From contig RSEH01000201.1 in the NCBI GenBank assembly GCA_006503475.1, positions 24,701 to 88,700 on the forward strand: 64,000 nt of DNA. The letters are read 5' to 3'. A program made the translations under genes and the position numbers. The stretch comes from Stentor roeselii. Lineage: Eukaryota; Ciliophora; Heterotrichea; Heterotrichida; Stentoridae. The notes under the pieces are model-generated. The model had not been told where the DNA came from. It saw nothing but the letters and a program-made list of their open reading frames with translations, and ran no database searches. This document shows, piece by piece, positions 11,310 to 21,310 of this stretch; within the stretch, counting starts at the first letter, position 1; each line of letters opens with the position of its first letter.

Positions 11310-11720
11310 TCCGTCACGTGATAATTGATATAATTCCATTTATCACTTTTTTCTTTTACTCAACAATTGCTTTTAGTTTGATTTTATTTAAATTATCAGA
11401 AACCAAGCACTCTTACACTTATGTCCTGGCAAAGACCTGGGAAATGAACCTGACTTCCTTTGAAGGAGAAGATTATTTTGGGTATGTTTATTTGGCTTTT
11501 GCTTTTATATGATTTTCAATCCTATTATCATGCTTACTCTGCTTGTGTCGATCATGAGTCATACTTTTGATCGACTCATGATAGGGTGGGTATGACTTGT
11601 GTAAAATGATCATTGAAGTTGAACTTCTTTGCTTTTGGAAAAGAAATATTAAGAAAAAATGCATTTGCATGTGTGTAGACGTGATGATACGGAATTTGAA
11701 AGTGATAATTTTCTTGAGTT
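11310..11720 (+). pseudogene. Fragment of a polycystin/TRP-like ion-transport protein, broken
   Basis: A frame reads a hydrophobic span, then YVLAKTWEMNLTSFEGED, then YFGYVYLAFAFI, followed by TGA. Downstream, after a frame change, it reads MIIEVELLCFWKRN. This order (a pore-like region, a last membrane helix, then a helix rich in E and aromatics) is typical of the C-terminal part of ion-transport domains in large ciliate WD40/ion-channel proteins. At least one stop and one frameshift interrupt it, and no 15/16-nt intron repairs them. Identification is by eye and tentative. Confidence 0.4.
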
Positions 11721-12788
11721 GATGATAGGGTAAAAAATGTTCAGAAAGATGTCAATAGTCTTGATGAAATTTAAAGCTGAGTATTGAAAATTTGAATTTT
11801 CAGATGAAAATATTCGAAAAGTTGAGTTATGAACATATGAAATCATTATTACGCAAGAACCAAGTTTATAGGAATAGTTAATTTAGGTGTTTAGAGTTTT
11901 TAAATGGATTAAAGAAGAGTAATTAGTCAAAATTGGAATTATTTATTGATTCCTAATAAATAATGAATTGATTTACTTATGAAGAGTAATGATATCAAGG
12001 CTACATAACCTTTATATGTTACAAACCTAATTCTGTGATAATTTAAATACTTTGAGATATTTGACTTAATTAAATTTTAAATCATCCTTTTAATTCTAAC
12101 CTTCAAATTTGTTTGATTGAATAATGAGCCAGAACCGAGTTGAGATAAATGATTTCCAATTTTTGAAAAAATGTAAGACTCTAGGTCTTGTTAGTTGTTA
12201 AGCGCTAATTTGACAGCCAGGTCTTTAAAAGCATTTAATAAATGAGGTTATACGAAAGGAAGTAATTAGATAGAAAGTCAATAATCACTTCTTGATCTTT
12301 AGATAATCCCTACTTTTTTAAATAGTGAAAGGAGAATTATCAATTAGAATGAAGTCAATAATGAACCTGGTATATGAATATATATATATTCTATATATTT
12401 GGATAGAAATACTAAATCAAATATCAAAAGAAATGAGGATAATAGAGCGTGATATATTTGAACAGTTTTAAAAAACTACTTTTTCATTTCGAGATTTTCT
12501 AGTCTAAACATTTAAAGTCGCTACTCTAACTCGAAAATAATGAAAAAAGCTAAAAAGCAGCTATCTTAAGTACTCTATTGATTAACAAAATGCCTCAATT
12601 TTTAACAGGTAATTTCAAGATGAGTTTCTCTTGTTGAGAAATGAATTACTTTCATCAAATCAAAAAATTTAACGATAATCACTCAAAAATTAACTAAAGC
12701 TAGAATTAATTTTTAAATAAGTTCAAAACCTTCTAATTCTAAAACAATCCTCCCAAAAAATCCATTCAAATATCAATCTATTCTAAAT
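11721..12788. other. Intergenic region, no supported gene
   Basis: About 1.07 kb, AT-rich. An ATG at 12124 opens a 26-codon frame (MSQNRVEINDFQFLKK...) that resembles the start of an AGC-type kinase domain but stops at once and is not continued by a small intron. A simple TA-rich run lies near 12376-12400. Nothing else seen. Confidence 0.4.
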
Positions 12789-13316
12789 TTAATGATGCTT
12801 AATCTTGAGCTGCGATATAACTTCATCAACAGTAGATGAAAAGAAAGAATTAAAAACAATTCTTCTAAAAAAAGGACGAGTCAATGGTTTGACCATGACA
12901 TGCAAATGAAGATGCAAGATGCTGTTGAAAGCTGGCTTATGAAAGATCATATCACATCCTTGATCCCCAAACTGATTTGACAGGTTCAAAGCGACATTCT
13001 TCATATGAACTAATAATTCCAAGTCACTATTTTTCAAAGCATTCAAATTTTTAATGTGTCTTTTAGGAATTATTAGAAGATGAGGAGTAGCGTAAGGACT
13101 GATGTCATGAAAAGCGATAACCTGATCGTCCTCGTAAACTTTTGTGTTCATTTCTTTCACAAACCAGCAAAATAAACAACCATCTACACCTGCTACTTCT
13201 CCTGGCTTGTCGTACTTATTGAACTTTGATGGTCCCCAGAGTTTATAAGCGGTTTTAGCTAGGACTGCTGAGCAGAAGATTCCTAATGAATAGCCGAGTA
13301 TCTCTAGGTACTTCAT
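12789..13316 (-). CDS. Membrane-anchored HIT/HINT-family hydrolase
   Basis: 175 residues. A hydrophobic segment at about 5-27 (ILGYSLGIFCSAVLAKTAY) probably anchors the protein. The HIT domain follows: a CLFC pair, VYEDDQVIAFHDISPYATPH, LLIIPKRHI, and the catalytic HIT motif HLHLHVMV at about 136-143 (His-x-His-x-His). HINT-type proteins hydrolyse nucleoside phosphoramidates and similar nucleotidyl substrates; here that is a family inference. The CLFC near the domain start is common in HINT proteins, where it can bind zinc. It starts at ATG and stops at TAA. It is the intact partner of the pseudogene at 8533-8970, and both lie upstream of a B-box/coiled-coil paralogue on the opposite strand. 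Confidence 0.9.
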   Translation of the reverse strand: MKYLEILGYSLGIFCSAVLAKTAYKLWGPSKFNKYDKPGEVAGVDGCLFCWFVKEMNTKVYEDDQVIAFHDISPYATPHLLIIPKRHIKNLNALKNSDLELLVHMKNVALNLSNQFGDQGCDMIFHKPAFNSILHLHLHVMVKPLTRPFFRRIVFNSFFSSTVDEVISQLKIKHH

Positions 13317-14169
13317 ATTGAATTATAGAAAATATAGTGAATATGATGGTGGTTTTAAGAAATCTGAATCTAATTATTTACTCTGTTGCAGATGATACTT
13401 CTTTCATATGATCGAAATGGTGTAAGAAAGATATTTGTTTGGAAAAGATCTTATTATTAAAAGAATCATTTATCATATAATTAAAGACCTTCTTCTCAGA
13501 GTTCTCAGTGATTTAGACACATTTATATATTTCAAATGAGTTTCAAGTGATAGTCTATTGAATTTGATCTCAAACATCGTAGATACATTTCAGTTGATTA
13601 AAAATCCTGAAAAATCTCTTAATTCGCCTTTAGATTTCCCGAATCCAACTCTAAGTGTTGGTAATTTAATCTTTGATAAATAATAATATAGCTTAATTCT
13701 GTGTATTGGGTTTTGTAATATATTAGATATAATTCGAATATAGTTTAGATCATTAGAGAATCTGTAAATAGAGTTTTTACATGAAAATTGATGTCTTTAA
13801 ATAAAATCTCTTTATGATTACACAATTCGCTTATTGATCCAGATCTCAATGGAAGACATAATTTCCACTTTAAAATTCCTACAATTTAGATCTATTCAAT
13901 CAAAATTTCTAAATTGCAAGAACAAAAAGATTTAAAGATACTGATTTATGAGTTTTTTTTAAAATTATCAAAGCCAAAAACATAATGAAGCTTGATTAAT
14001 GAAATGCATAAATATATGTCAAATACTATAAAAAATGCATCTAATAGATTTCAAGATTATAAACTTTAAATTGCTTAGAATTCTTGAGACCAGGAAATAA
14101 TATAAGGTATATGATCAATCATTAGACTTAAAAGTATAAATAGTTCTTCTAAAATAATTATCTATAAAT
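13317..14169. other. Divergent intergenic region between HIT gene and coiled-coil copy B
   Basis: 850 nt, no ORF. The right half (from about 13945) resembles the flank of copy A at 9240-9466. The promoters of both divergent genes must lie here. Confidence 0.5.
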
Positions 14170-15184
14170 ATGTCTTGCCAGTTTGATAATTGTGAAGGGA
14201 ATATCGAATTCAAGTGCTTGAACTGTGAAAATAATCGGTTCATCTGTTATGAACATGCAGAATCCCATCGGGTTAATAGTCATCAAATTGAACAAATCAC
14301 AGAAGATCATATAAAAATAATGATTGATGAAATTCATAACAAAATCAAAGAAGAAGCATTACAATTGATTATAGATATTAAAGAAATCCTCATACCTTCT
14401 ATAACATATTCAGAAGATCTTTTAAATATTCAAGTTGTAAAAAATCTTGAAAATTTCTATAAAAACGAGATAAGAAATAATTATTTGAAAGAAAAAATTC
14501 AAATTTTCAAGAAAGATTTAAAGATATGCTTCAATAATAATCTCCAAAATTTACACTCTGAGGTTGAAAAAAGTCGAGAAAAAGATATAAAAATTAATGA
14601 GACTGAAGCAAAAGTTCTGATAAAAGATGAAAATATTAAAAAACTTTGCGATCAAATCGATTACCAGAATTACTTTACAGCCATTTCAATTAATCAAGAA
14701 AATATATCAAAACTTATTCAAATCTATGAAGAAAAGAATAAAGAAATAAACAATTTACTTCAAAGACCTTTAATAAATTTAAATAGCAAATGTAAGGTTT
14801 ATCCAGTTTTTAATAGTCTAGATATTGAAACAAAAAGAAAATTTGTTAGAGAAAACTGGAGCTTTATCACTGTCTATGGTCAAAAATACAAAATGACAAA
14901 TAATTGCTCTTATTTATTTATATGTATTGATTATTAAGGTAGAAATGAAGCAGATTGTATATTTTATTCAAGGGAGTAAATTTATTGAAGAAGGTACAAG
15001 ATAATAAGATTCACCAGCTTTAAACAATGATAACCGTAAGTCTTATTTAGAAAGTTTGAATCATATAGAGAAATGTATACACCATGCAGTAGAGATCTGG
15101 AACCTTCAAACCAAAAAATTAGAGAAATTTTATCTCAATCATAATGAATGCAACTTTTCATATTGGGAAAGTAATAAAATTTAG
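14170..15184 (+). CDS. B-box-like zinc finger plus coiled-coil protein (copy B), three introns
   Basis: A paralogue of 9467-10868. Unspliced, it would end at a TAA at 14935-14937. That TAA lies inside a 15-nt intron (14924-14938), and with introns 14957-14972 and 14994-15008 also removed the frame runs to TAG at 15182-15184, giving 322 residues. The N-terminal Cys/His module (CQFDNCEGNIEFKCLNCE) and the C-terminal domain (CKVYPVFNSLDIE, VRENWSFITVYGQ, ICRNEADWSKFIEED, HAVEIWNLQ) match copy A closely, including near-identical DNA around 14780-15010. The central coiled coil is about 130 residues shorter than in copy A. Function unknown. Confidence 0.85.
14924..14938 (+). other. 15-nt intron 1 of copy B
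   Basis: GTATTGATTATTAAG, with A at position 10. It carries an in-frame TAA and aligns with intron 1 of copy A. Confidence 0.85.
14957..14972 (+). other. 16-nt intron 2 of copy B
   Basis: GTATATTTTATTCAAG, with A at position 10. It has diverged more from copy A than the flanking exons, as expected for an intron. Confidence 0.85.
14994..15008 (+). other. 15-nt intron 3 of copy B
   Basis: GTACAAGATAATAAG, identical to intron 3 of copy A, with A at position 10. Confidence 0.85.
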
Positions 15185-16127
15185 TTTAGATTAAAATTAC
15201 CTTTATGAACTATTCTGGCACTCTTGATATCCTCTTGGATCAAAGCAGTTCAGAAATACAATGATACGAGTAATAAATTGTTTCTTAGAGTATAATTATT
15301 AAAATATGTTAATATCTTATCTTTATAGCATATTACAAACCCATGTTCTATGTAAATAGAGAAAATCCTATTCTAAGTTTTAAATTTTGATGAAAATTAA
15401 AGAAAATGAACAATTGTGAAATCGATCTCGGAAACTTGGAGTCATTGAGTATCAAAAGAAAATAGTTGCAAAATAATCATAAAGTAATTTATTGAATGGC
15501 CCATCTTGAAGCAATAATCACGAATAGGAATTAATCGATCATATGAAATTTGAGTAGCAAGTTTCAATTAACATAGACAACAGTATACCTTAACACTTAA
15601 TGTTTAGTGCTCTTTTGAAAACTTTGAGTTTATTTAACTTTTAATTGCAGACATCTTCTAAGCACATTAGGCAATTAGGAATTATTTCTTTGCATTTTTC
15701 ATTAATAATGCAATAAAGAAATGCCAGTCCAAATGATTATTTACTAATTAATTATGATTTTAGTTCGAATGAAAATATCCTGAATTATAAATTGAAAATT
15801 AATTAGTATATGTTGAAATTTTTCATATTAAACTGATTCAATTTAATACAAATCAATGTAATTAAAGTTTTAAAAAACTATTATTTAGCTAATTTTAAAA
15901 TAACCCTCTTAAAATATTACGAATCCATATTATCCTTATGCTAAAACTATAAAAACCTGAAACCATCAATCATCCCAAATTTGCTAAATTTTTAGTTATC
16001 ACCAATCATTACCCTCAAAAATCCTATCATTTAAATAACTTTCTTAAATAACCCAATTCTTCTAATCCAATTCAAATGAAATATTTTACTACAGCTTTTA
16101 ATTACTAATCCCTTAACATTCAATCCA
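15185..16127. other. Intergenic region, no gene seen
   Basis: About 940 nt of AT-rich sequence between the convergent copy B and the first RING-PHR gene. Stops in all frames and no repeats recognised. Confidence 0.5.
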
Positions 16128-18026
16128 TTAGAGGGCTAGAGAATAAAGAATCCCAAGTATCGGCCCCTTGAGATCACAATGATTCCCAGTACGATCAAGG
16201 AATTCAAAAGTAACCTGGTCCTTTACAACCTTATTATCTCCTTGACAAAGAGCTTTTCCACAATAAAAATACCCGTCTTTATAAAAACTAACAAAAATCC
16301 TAAAATTCTTCCCATTCAATTGTTTAGAAAACGAAAGAAAGCTAAATTTTCCCCTAGTAACCTGCCCTTCTTCCAAGAGTATCTGATTATTTTCATTATA
16401 AACTCTAATATAAACCTGCATCTCATTCTGTGAAATAAAAAAATCTTTTTCCTTAACCGCCCCAGCAAAAATAATTCCAAAAAATTTGATAACCAGACTT
16501 GTCCTCATTTCTACAAAAGCATGTGAATTTCTGCTAGCATGAAATTTTCTTTTATCTTCCTGATTAACAGGGAATATCATATCAAATCGATACAATTCTC
16601 TAACTTCATAATCAAAACTAGTCTCATTTCGAAAAATAGGACTTTCCGAGTACATCGAAATGATTGTCAACTTTTTCCTCAAAGAATGCCCAGGATCTCC
16701 AATAAACGACCCAAACCTTTCAAACAAGGTCCTATCAAATTCAGCAGTGCAGTTAATCCTCAAAATACTAGCAAGATTTCTGAAATTTCCAAGAAGCATC
16801 AAACAATTATAACAAAGTACAGAACAATAATCAACAACGACATAAAACGCGTATTCAATTCTGCAATTTGAGCACTCTATATGAAAATTCAAGTACTTTA
16901 TAGTGTTTAAGGCTGTTTCATGTACAACAAGTGAAGCTTCACTTGTCACAGCAGGATATTTGAGACTATCACAGCAGCCTTGGCTCTGAGAGACACATGC
17001 TTGGCAGATGATGCAAGCGCAAAGGTTCTGATAAGGGAGATTCTCTGGTCCCATATCCCAAGAGTTGCAAATCTTGCACTTTGGGTAGTTGTAAAGACTT
17101 TCGTCGAAGTAAGGAACAGAGTCTCTGCAAAGACTTCCGTCAATTGGGCATCTTTGTTCTACAGATGTGCAAGTCTTGCATAGAAGATGACCGCAAGGCA
17201 ACTTATAAGGCATTCCTCGGCCTACTTGAAAAGGCTTCAAGCAAGTCATGCATGATCGAGTGTTTAAAGATTTGGAATGTTTTTGAAGGATTAAAAAGGC
17301 TTCCACTTGTTCTCTCACTGTTATGCTATAATCTTGTAAAGTGCAGATCCGGAAAGAACACCCAGTCACTTCTGACTTCGGATATAAAGGGCTTAATAAT
17401 GTTGACCTCAACTCTTTTATTACATCGATTAAAAGAATTGAATTCTCTGGATTGCAATTTTCACATTTTAAAGAAAAATCTCGAAGTGATAGTCTTGATG
17501 ATGATCTTGAATGAACTCTACAGATGTGAGTTTGGGATGAATGGATTGAAAGGATGTTGAAGCGTTTGATGATTTCGAGAAGAGATGATTCTGGATCTTG
17601 AGTGATGAAAATTTTGGTTTCATAACTGAGACATGAACGTGATTTTACTAGTAAATTGTAAAACTTTATTTTGAAGAAGGTTCTTAGGTCCTTGCTCCAT
17701 ACCTCGGATTCTCCTCCGATGTGACAAGTTTCGCAAAGGGTTTCAAAGTTTGATATGTTTACATATGAAGCAGTGTCTTTTAAGCATCTTGAACAGTCTA
17801 CATGGTAATAATTTAACTTGTTTAGAATTGCAGGATCTTCTTGATAATCATCGATATCTTCATATGATAACTCAAACTCTTTGGGGCAGGTTATTGTTTC
17901 ACCATTTGTGTTGTATAAGTATAATGCACATTCTTTACAGCATTTATGACGATTTTTACACTTCAAGATGATTGGCCTTCTTTCGAAAAGATTGAAAATC
18001 TGAGCACATATGCAACATTCTTCCAT
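16128..18026 (-). CDS. RING-RING-PHR-like protein 1, putative E3 ubiquitin ligase
   Basis: 632 residues. A RING-like module at about 4-55 starts with CCICAQIF and has KCKNRHKCCKEC. A second one at about 259-300 reads CMTCLKPF, then CGHLLCKTC and CPIDG. Further CxxC pairs lie between and after them (for example CKIC, CIICQAC, CSNC). The last ~150 residues resemble the PHR beta-sandwich of PAM/Highwire and BTBD1/2: VIKFFGIIFAG, VYNENNQILLEEGQ, YFYCGKAL, VTFEFLDRTGN and a terminal GPILGILYS. PHR domains bind substrates or receptors in E3 complexes, so a RING plus PHR protein is a plausible ubiquitin ligase. The double RING with a C-terminal PHR is inferred from motifs. Paralogues lie at 18205 and 24023. 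Start ATG in a TATAAATGG context, stop TAG. Confidence 0.7.
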   Translation of the reverse strand: MEECCICAQIFNLFERRPIILKCKNRHKCCKECALYLYNTNGETITCPKEFELSYEDIDDYQEDPAILNKLNYYHVDCSRCLKDTASYVNISNFETLCETCHIGGESEVWSKDLRTFFKIKFYNLLVKSRSCLSYETKIFITQDPESSLLEIIKRFNILSIHSSQTHICRVHSRSSSRLSLRDFSLKCENCNPENSILLIDVIKELRSTLLSPLYPKSEVTGCSFRICTLQDYSITVREQVEAFLILQKHSKSLNTRSCMTCLKPFQVGRGMPYKLPCGHLLCKTCTSVEQRCPIDGSLCRDSVPYFDESLYNYPKCKICNSWDMGPENLPYQNLCACIICQACVSQSQGCCDSLKYPAVTSEASLVVHETALNTIKYLNFHIECSNCRIEYAFYVVVDYCSVLCYNCLMLLGNFRNLASILRINCTAEFDRTLFERFGSFIGDPGHSLRKKLTIISMYSESPIFRNETSFDYEVRELYRFDMIFPVNQEDKRKFHASRNSHAFVEMRTSLVIKFFGIIFAGAVKEKDFFISQNEMQVYIRVYNENNQILLEEGQVTRGKFSFLSFSKQLNGKNFRIFVSFYKDGYFYCGKALCQGDNKVVKDQVTFEFLDRTGNHCDLKGPILGILYSLAL

Positions 18027-18204
18027 TTATAGACAATAAATCACACCTATAATGCATGTATATAATTAGAAATATTTTATGAATTATCACTTGTAAGAAT
18101 TGTTGGGATCACTTAAAATTCATATTCTTTAATATTATCAGTATAATAAATCTTGTAACCTACTCTCAAAATAATAATTCCCTAAATCTAATCTAATTAA
18201 ATCC

Positions 18205-20073
18205 CTAAACAGAATATAAAATACTCAAAATAGGTCCCTTCAAATGTTGATTCTCATTACCACTATCAGAGAACTCAAAAGTGATTCCATCAGTAACAAC
18301 TCTACTCCTATCATTACTTAAAGCTTTTCCACAATAAAATCTTCCAGGTTGGTAAAACAATATCTCGATTTTATAATAATTAACTTCAAGTGGTGCTTGA
18401 AATAAGCAGTAGTTCATTTTCCCTTTAGTTTCAAAATCAAATTGATTAACAAGATTTTGTCTATTATGAATTCTCAGCATTATCTGCTTATTCCCATCAA
18501 GACTTCCCGCAACAATCAATCCACAGAATTTGACAGGCTTGTTAACCAATAACTCTAAAACATAAGATTTTTGCTGACTAGCTAAATAGCTTCTTCTATC
18601 TTCTCTGCTTAAAGGGTAAATCTTATCAAATCTTTTTACTTCTTTGAAATTTAGAGTAGATTGAACACTATACCCAGGAAGATGATACTGCCGAGATGCC
18701 AAAACAATTTTATAAATTTTTGTAACAATTGGATCACTGGGTAATTTGCTATCATTTAGAAAATAAATGCTGAAGTCATATAAAGCTTTATCACAGTTCA
18801 CAGTACTTTCAATCTTTAATGCATTTTCACCTGGCTTAACACAACTTGAGCAAATAGGCAAATATTGATCATATGAAAAGTATTCTGAATTATTTCTATG
18901 ACAAAGAGAGCACCTCAGATCAACTTTAAAGTACCTTATTTTATTCAAAGACCTTTTATGCACTTTCAGTCGAGTTTCTCCTGCATTGCAAACGCCATCC
19001 AAGCACTTAGTGCAAAAAGGTATTCTTAAACTGCAATTATCACAGATGATGCAATCACAGAAATAATGATAAGGTAAATATTCAAAACTGAAATCCATTC
19101 TAAGACACGAGCGACATTGAGGGTAGGTGTAAAGACTTTGGTCATAAAAAGGTTGAGCTCCATTCGGATTCCCCCTGTCTAAAGGACAGTAAACTCCTGC
19201 ATTGATACAAACTGCGCATAAAAAATGACCACATATTAACTTGTAAGGCATTCTTAACCCTAGGCTGTACCCTTTACCACAGCCCATGCATGATTTTTGA
19301 TGAAGAGACTGAAGTGGCTGGGTTCTTGCAAGGAAGGCCTCCATCACTGGAGAGATAAGAAAAGGACTCCAATTCAAAAAGTTCTTCAGTACTGATCCTG
19401 GAAGTTCAAAGTTCGTCATCAGATTTTCACCGAGTTCTCTGCAAAAGTCGTAGTAAAGGGTTGGTAGAGTTAAATCTATCCCTGACTTTGAACAACCTTC
19501 GCAGTAAAGGGCAAAGTCTGAAGTACTTAGTTTTGAACAGGCCTGGTTTGGATGAATTGAACAGTTTGAGTTCAGGGTTTTGTAGTTTCTTAGGATTTGG
19601 ACTAGGTTCATTTGGTCTTGAAGGTCGCCTTCGTAGGATTGGAGGATGTAGTATTTCATTTCGTAGCTTAATTCTTTTTTATTTTCTGAGTAAAGGCGGT
19701 GTAGACCTTGCTTTAAGATTCTTGGGATGTCTTTGCTGAATTTCTTTTGATCTTTATTTAGTTTACTGCATGCTTCACAAAATGATTGGAATGTTATCTG
19801 GTCTATGAATAAGGACTGCTCCATTTCATTATTATGATCTCCTGAGCACTGAATAAAGAACCTTTTCAATTTTCTTTCCAAAACTAAATCCACATTAAAG
19901 TCTTTAAGATCACTATAAAACAATTCAGAGCACGAAGGGCATTTTACGACTTCACCATTTGTATCATAGATATATTTCAAACAACTGTACCCGATTTTAT
20001 GTAAGCATCCTAAGATCATAGGCTTGTGCATTGAAATGTCGTACATCTCTTGGCAAACAATGCAGGGTTCCAT
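18205..20073 (-). CDS. RING-RING-PHR-like protein 2, putative E3 ubiquitin ligase
   Basis: 622 residues, same strand and 178 nt upstream of protein 1, with the same layout. RING-like module 1 (about 4-50) starts CIVCQEMYDISMHKPMILG. Module 2 (about 261-302) reads CMGCGKGYSLGLRMPYKLI, then CGHFLCAVC and CPLDRG. A Cys-rich stretch follows (CRSC, CDCIICDNC, CTKC, CSLCHR). The C-terminal PHR-like part (about 470-622) contains FDKIYPLSREDRRSY, VKFCGLIVAGS, FYCGKALS, ITFEFSDSGNE and ends GPILSILYS. The first RING is poorly canonical: the usual His-Cys pair is unclear, so zinc binding there is not certain. Tandem duplication is the likely origin. Start ATG, stop TAG. Confidence 0.7.
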   Translation of the reverse strand: MEPCIVCQEMYDISMHKPMILGCLHKIGYSCLKYIYDTNGEVVKCPSCSELFYSDLKDFNVDLVLERKLKRFFIQCSGDHNNEMEQSLFIDQITFQSFCEACSKLNKDQKKFSKDIPRILKQGLHRLYSENKKELSYEMKYYILQSYEGDLQDQMNLVQILRNYKTLNSNCSIHPNQACSKLSTSDFALYCEGCSKSGIDLTLPTLYYDFCRELGENLMTNFELPGSVLKNFLNWSPFLISPVMEAFLARTQPLQSLHQKSCMGCGKGYSLGLRMPYKLICGHFLCAVCINAGVYCPLDRGNPNGAQPFYDQSLYTYPQCRSCLRMDFSFEYLPYHYFCDCIICDNCSLRIPFCTKCLDGVCNAGETRLKVHKRSLNKIRYFKVDLRCSLCHRNNSEYFSYDQYLPICSSCVKPGENALKIESTVNCDKALYDFSIYFLNDSKLPSDPIVTKIYKIVLASRQYHLPGYSVQSTLNFKEVKRFDKIYPLSREDRRSYLASQQKSYVLELLVNKPVKFCGLIVAGSLDGNKQIMLRIHNRQNLVNQFDFETKGKMNYCLFQAPLEVNYYKIEILFYQPGRFYCGKALSNDRSRVVTDGITFEFSDSGNENQHLKGPILSILYSV

Positions 20074-20535
20074 TTATAATTATAAATAATATAGCTTATA
20101 TATTTTACATTTTCAGAGACAAATCTTTCATCTAAATATCAAAGATAACAAATGAAATTATAGCTAAAAAGTATATTGGTTTTATAATTTGATAATTTAT
20201 TATAGGTATATGGACTGTATGAATGGAGTTGAAAAGGAATAGGAAGCTTTAAAAACACAAAGGAAAGTGAGGAATATAAGTAATGGAAAGAGGTATTAGA
20301 GGATAACTTAGCAGAATGTAATATACGATGCAATATATAGTTCGAATCTGAAATTATCATATTATAGATAATTTCGAGAGTGAAATTAAGTTAAATAATA
20401 TATTATGAAGAAAACCTATGGTAAATTTCAGTATACCATGAAAATTGGTCTATTTTTCTTTACAACATTGAACAGAGAGATTCAAAAACTATTTCCAATA
20501 CTTTACTCCAACTATAAATTTCATATAATAATCTA
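20074..20535. other. Intergenic region, no gene seen
   Basis: 460 nt. A minus-strand open frame at 20139-20360 (73 codons) is low-complexity and unlike any family I know, so it is not called. The promoter of RING-PHR protein 2 should lie at the left end. Confidence 0.5.
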
Positions 20536-21279
20536 TCAAACAATAAGAAAAATTTCATTTCCAGCTCTAAAGTAACTCTCTGCTAAGCCTCTCCGATACT
20601 CCTTATTCTCAGCTTCAAACAATTCCTTAATTTTCTTAAAAACCCTCCCTTCCTCAATCTGAAAAAAGCAGATTCCATTAACCAATTCAAAACAAAACTT
20701 AGTATTTTTCATTCTTTTCGAAGTTCTATAATCCAAATTCTGTACTTGATTAAAAATCTGAACAACAAGACAATTATTTCTAATATCCAAAACTTTCAAA
20801 ACACTATCTTCAATCAAAAACTCGTCTTGAACATGAACAGGATCTCTTCTGACCTCGACACTAAACATATGAGGATGCGCGCTATACTCGTAAAGTACGA
20901 TTTGATTATTTTGATTATAAACAAAGCCAAAAGAAAGACCTTGAGAATGACCCATCAGCTCTTCTGCCATAATCCAATTATTCAGATCAAGAACAAATCT
21001 GAAACCTGTTCTCAAGTTAATAATTTCTTTAGGAACTTTAAAGTTTTCTAGAAAATCTTCGATATTTTCAAGGTTTTTTCCTTTTTTTAAGAATTTTTTG
21101 CAGAGTAAGGCGAGTTTTTGAAAAGTCATTTGAAATTTTGTGTTTTCACTTTGAAGTGCTGTGAGTTGAGAGAGGTTGTAAAGCTGGTTGATTACGATTT
21201 GAAGGGATTCAGTCTTTGAACTGTCTCTGCAGGTTCTGATGATTGACTTGTATGTAGAAATGAAGTTGATGTCAGTCAT
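20536..21279 (-). CDS. Unknown 247-residue protein next to the USP-like gene
   Basis: I do not recognise this protein. The N-terminal ~90 residues look helical. From about residue 85 (INLRTGFRFVLDLNNWIMAEEL) it becomes a beta-rich segment with alternating hydrophobic residues. The end (RRGLAESYFRAGNEIFLIV) is short and hydrophobic. The start lies 31 nt downstream of the stop of the USP-like gene on the same strand, the tight spacing seen throughout this window. The stop is TGA followed directly by TAG, a double stop. A role together with the USP-like protein is possible but only suggested by position. Confidence 0.65.
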   Translation of the reverse strand: MTDINFISTYKSIIRTCRDSSKTESLQIVINQLYNLSQLTALQSENTKFQMTFQKLALLCKKFLKKGKNLENIEDFLENFKVPKEIINLRTGFRFVLDLNNWIMAEELMGHSQGLSFGFVYNQNNQIVLYEYSAHPHMFSVEVRRDPVHVQDEFLIEDSVLKVLDIRNNCLVVQIFNQVQNLDYRTSKRMKNTKFCFELVNGICFFQIEEGRVFKKIKELFEAENKEYRRGLAESYFRAGNEIFLIV

Positions 21280-21310
21280 TTTATTAAAAATTTCTACTTG
21301 AATGAACTAA

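Noticed and set aside
12124-12201. Short frame resembling the start of a kinase domain (MSQNRVEINDFQFLKK)
   Set aside because: It ends after 26 codons and no glycine loop, VAIK or later motif could be found downstream in any frame.
17081-17560. 159-codon plus-strand open frame inside RING-PHR 1
   Set aside because: Shadow of the minus-strand gene, with no family resemblance.
20139-20360. 73-codon minus-strand frame in the intergenic region
   Set aside because: Low-complexity Ser/Tyr-rich frame in AT-rich sequence with no support.
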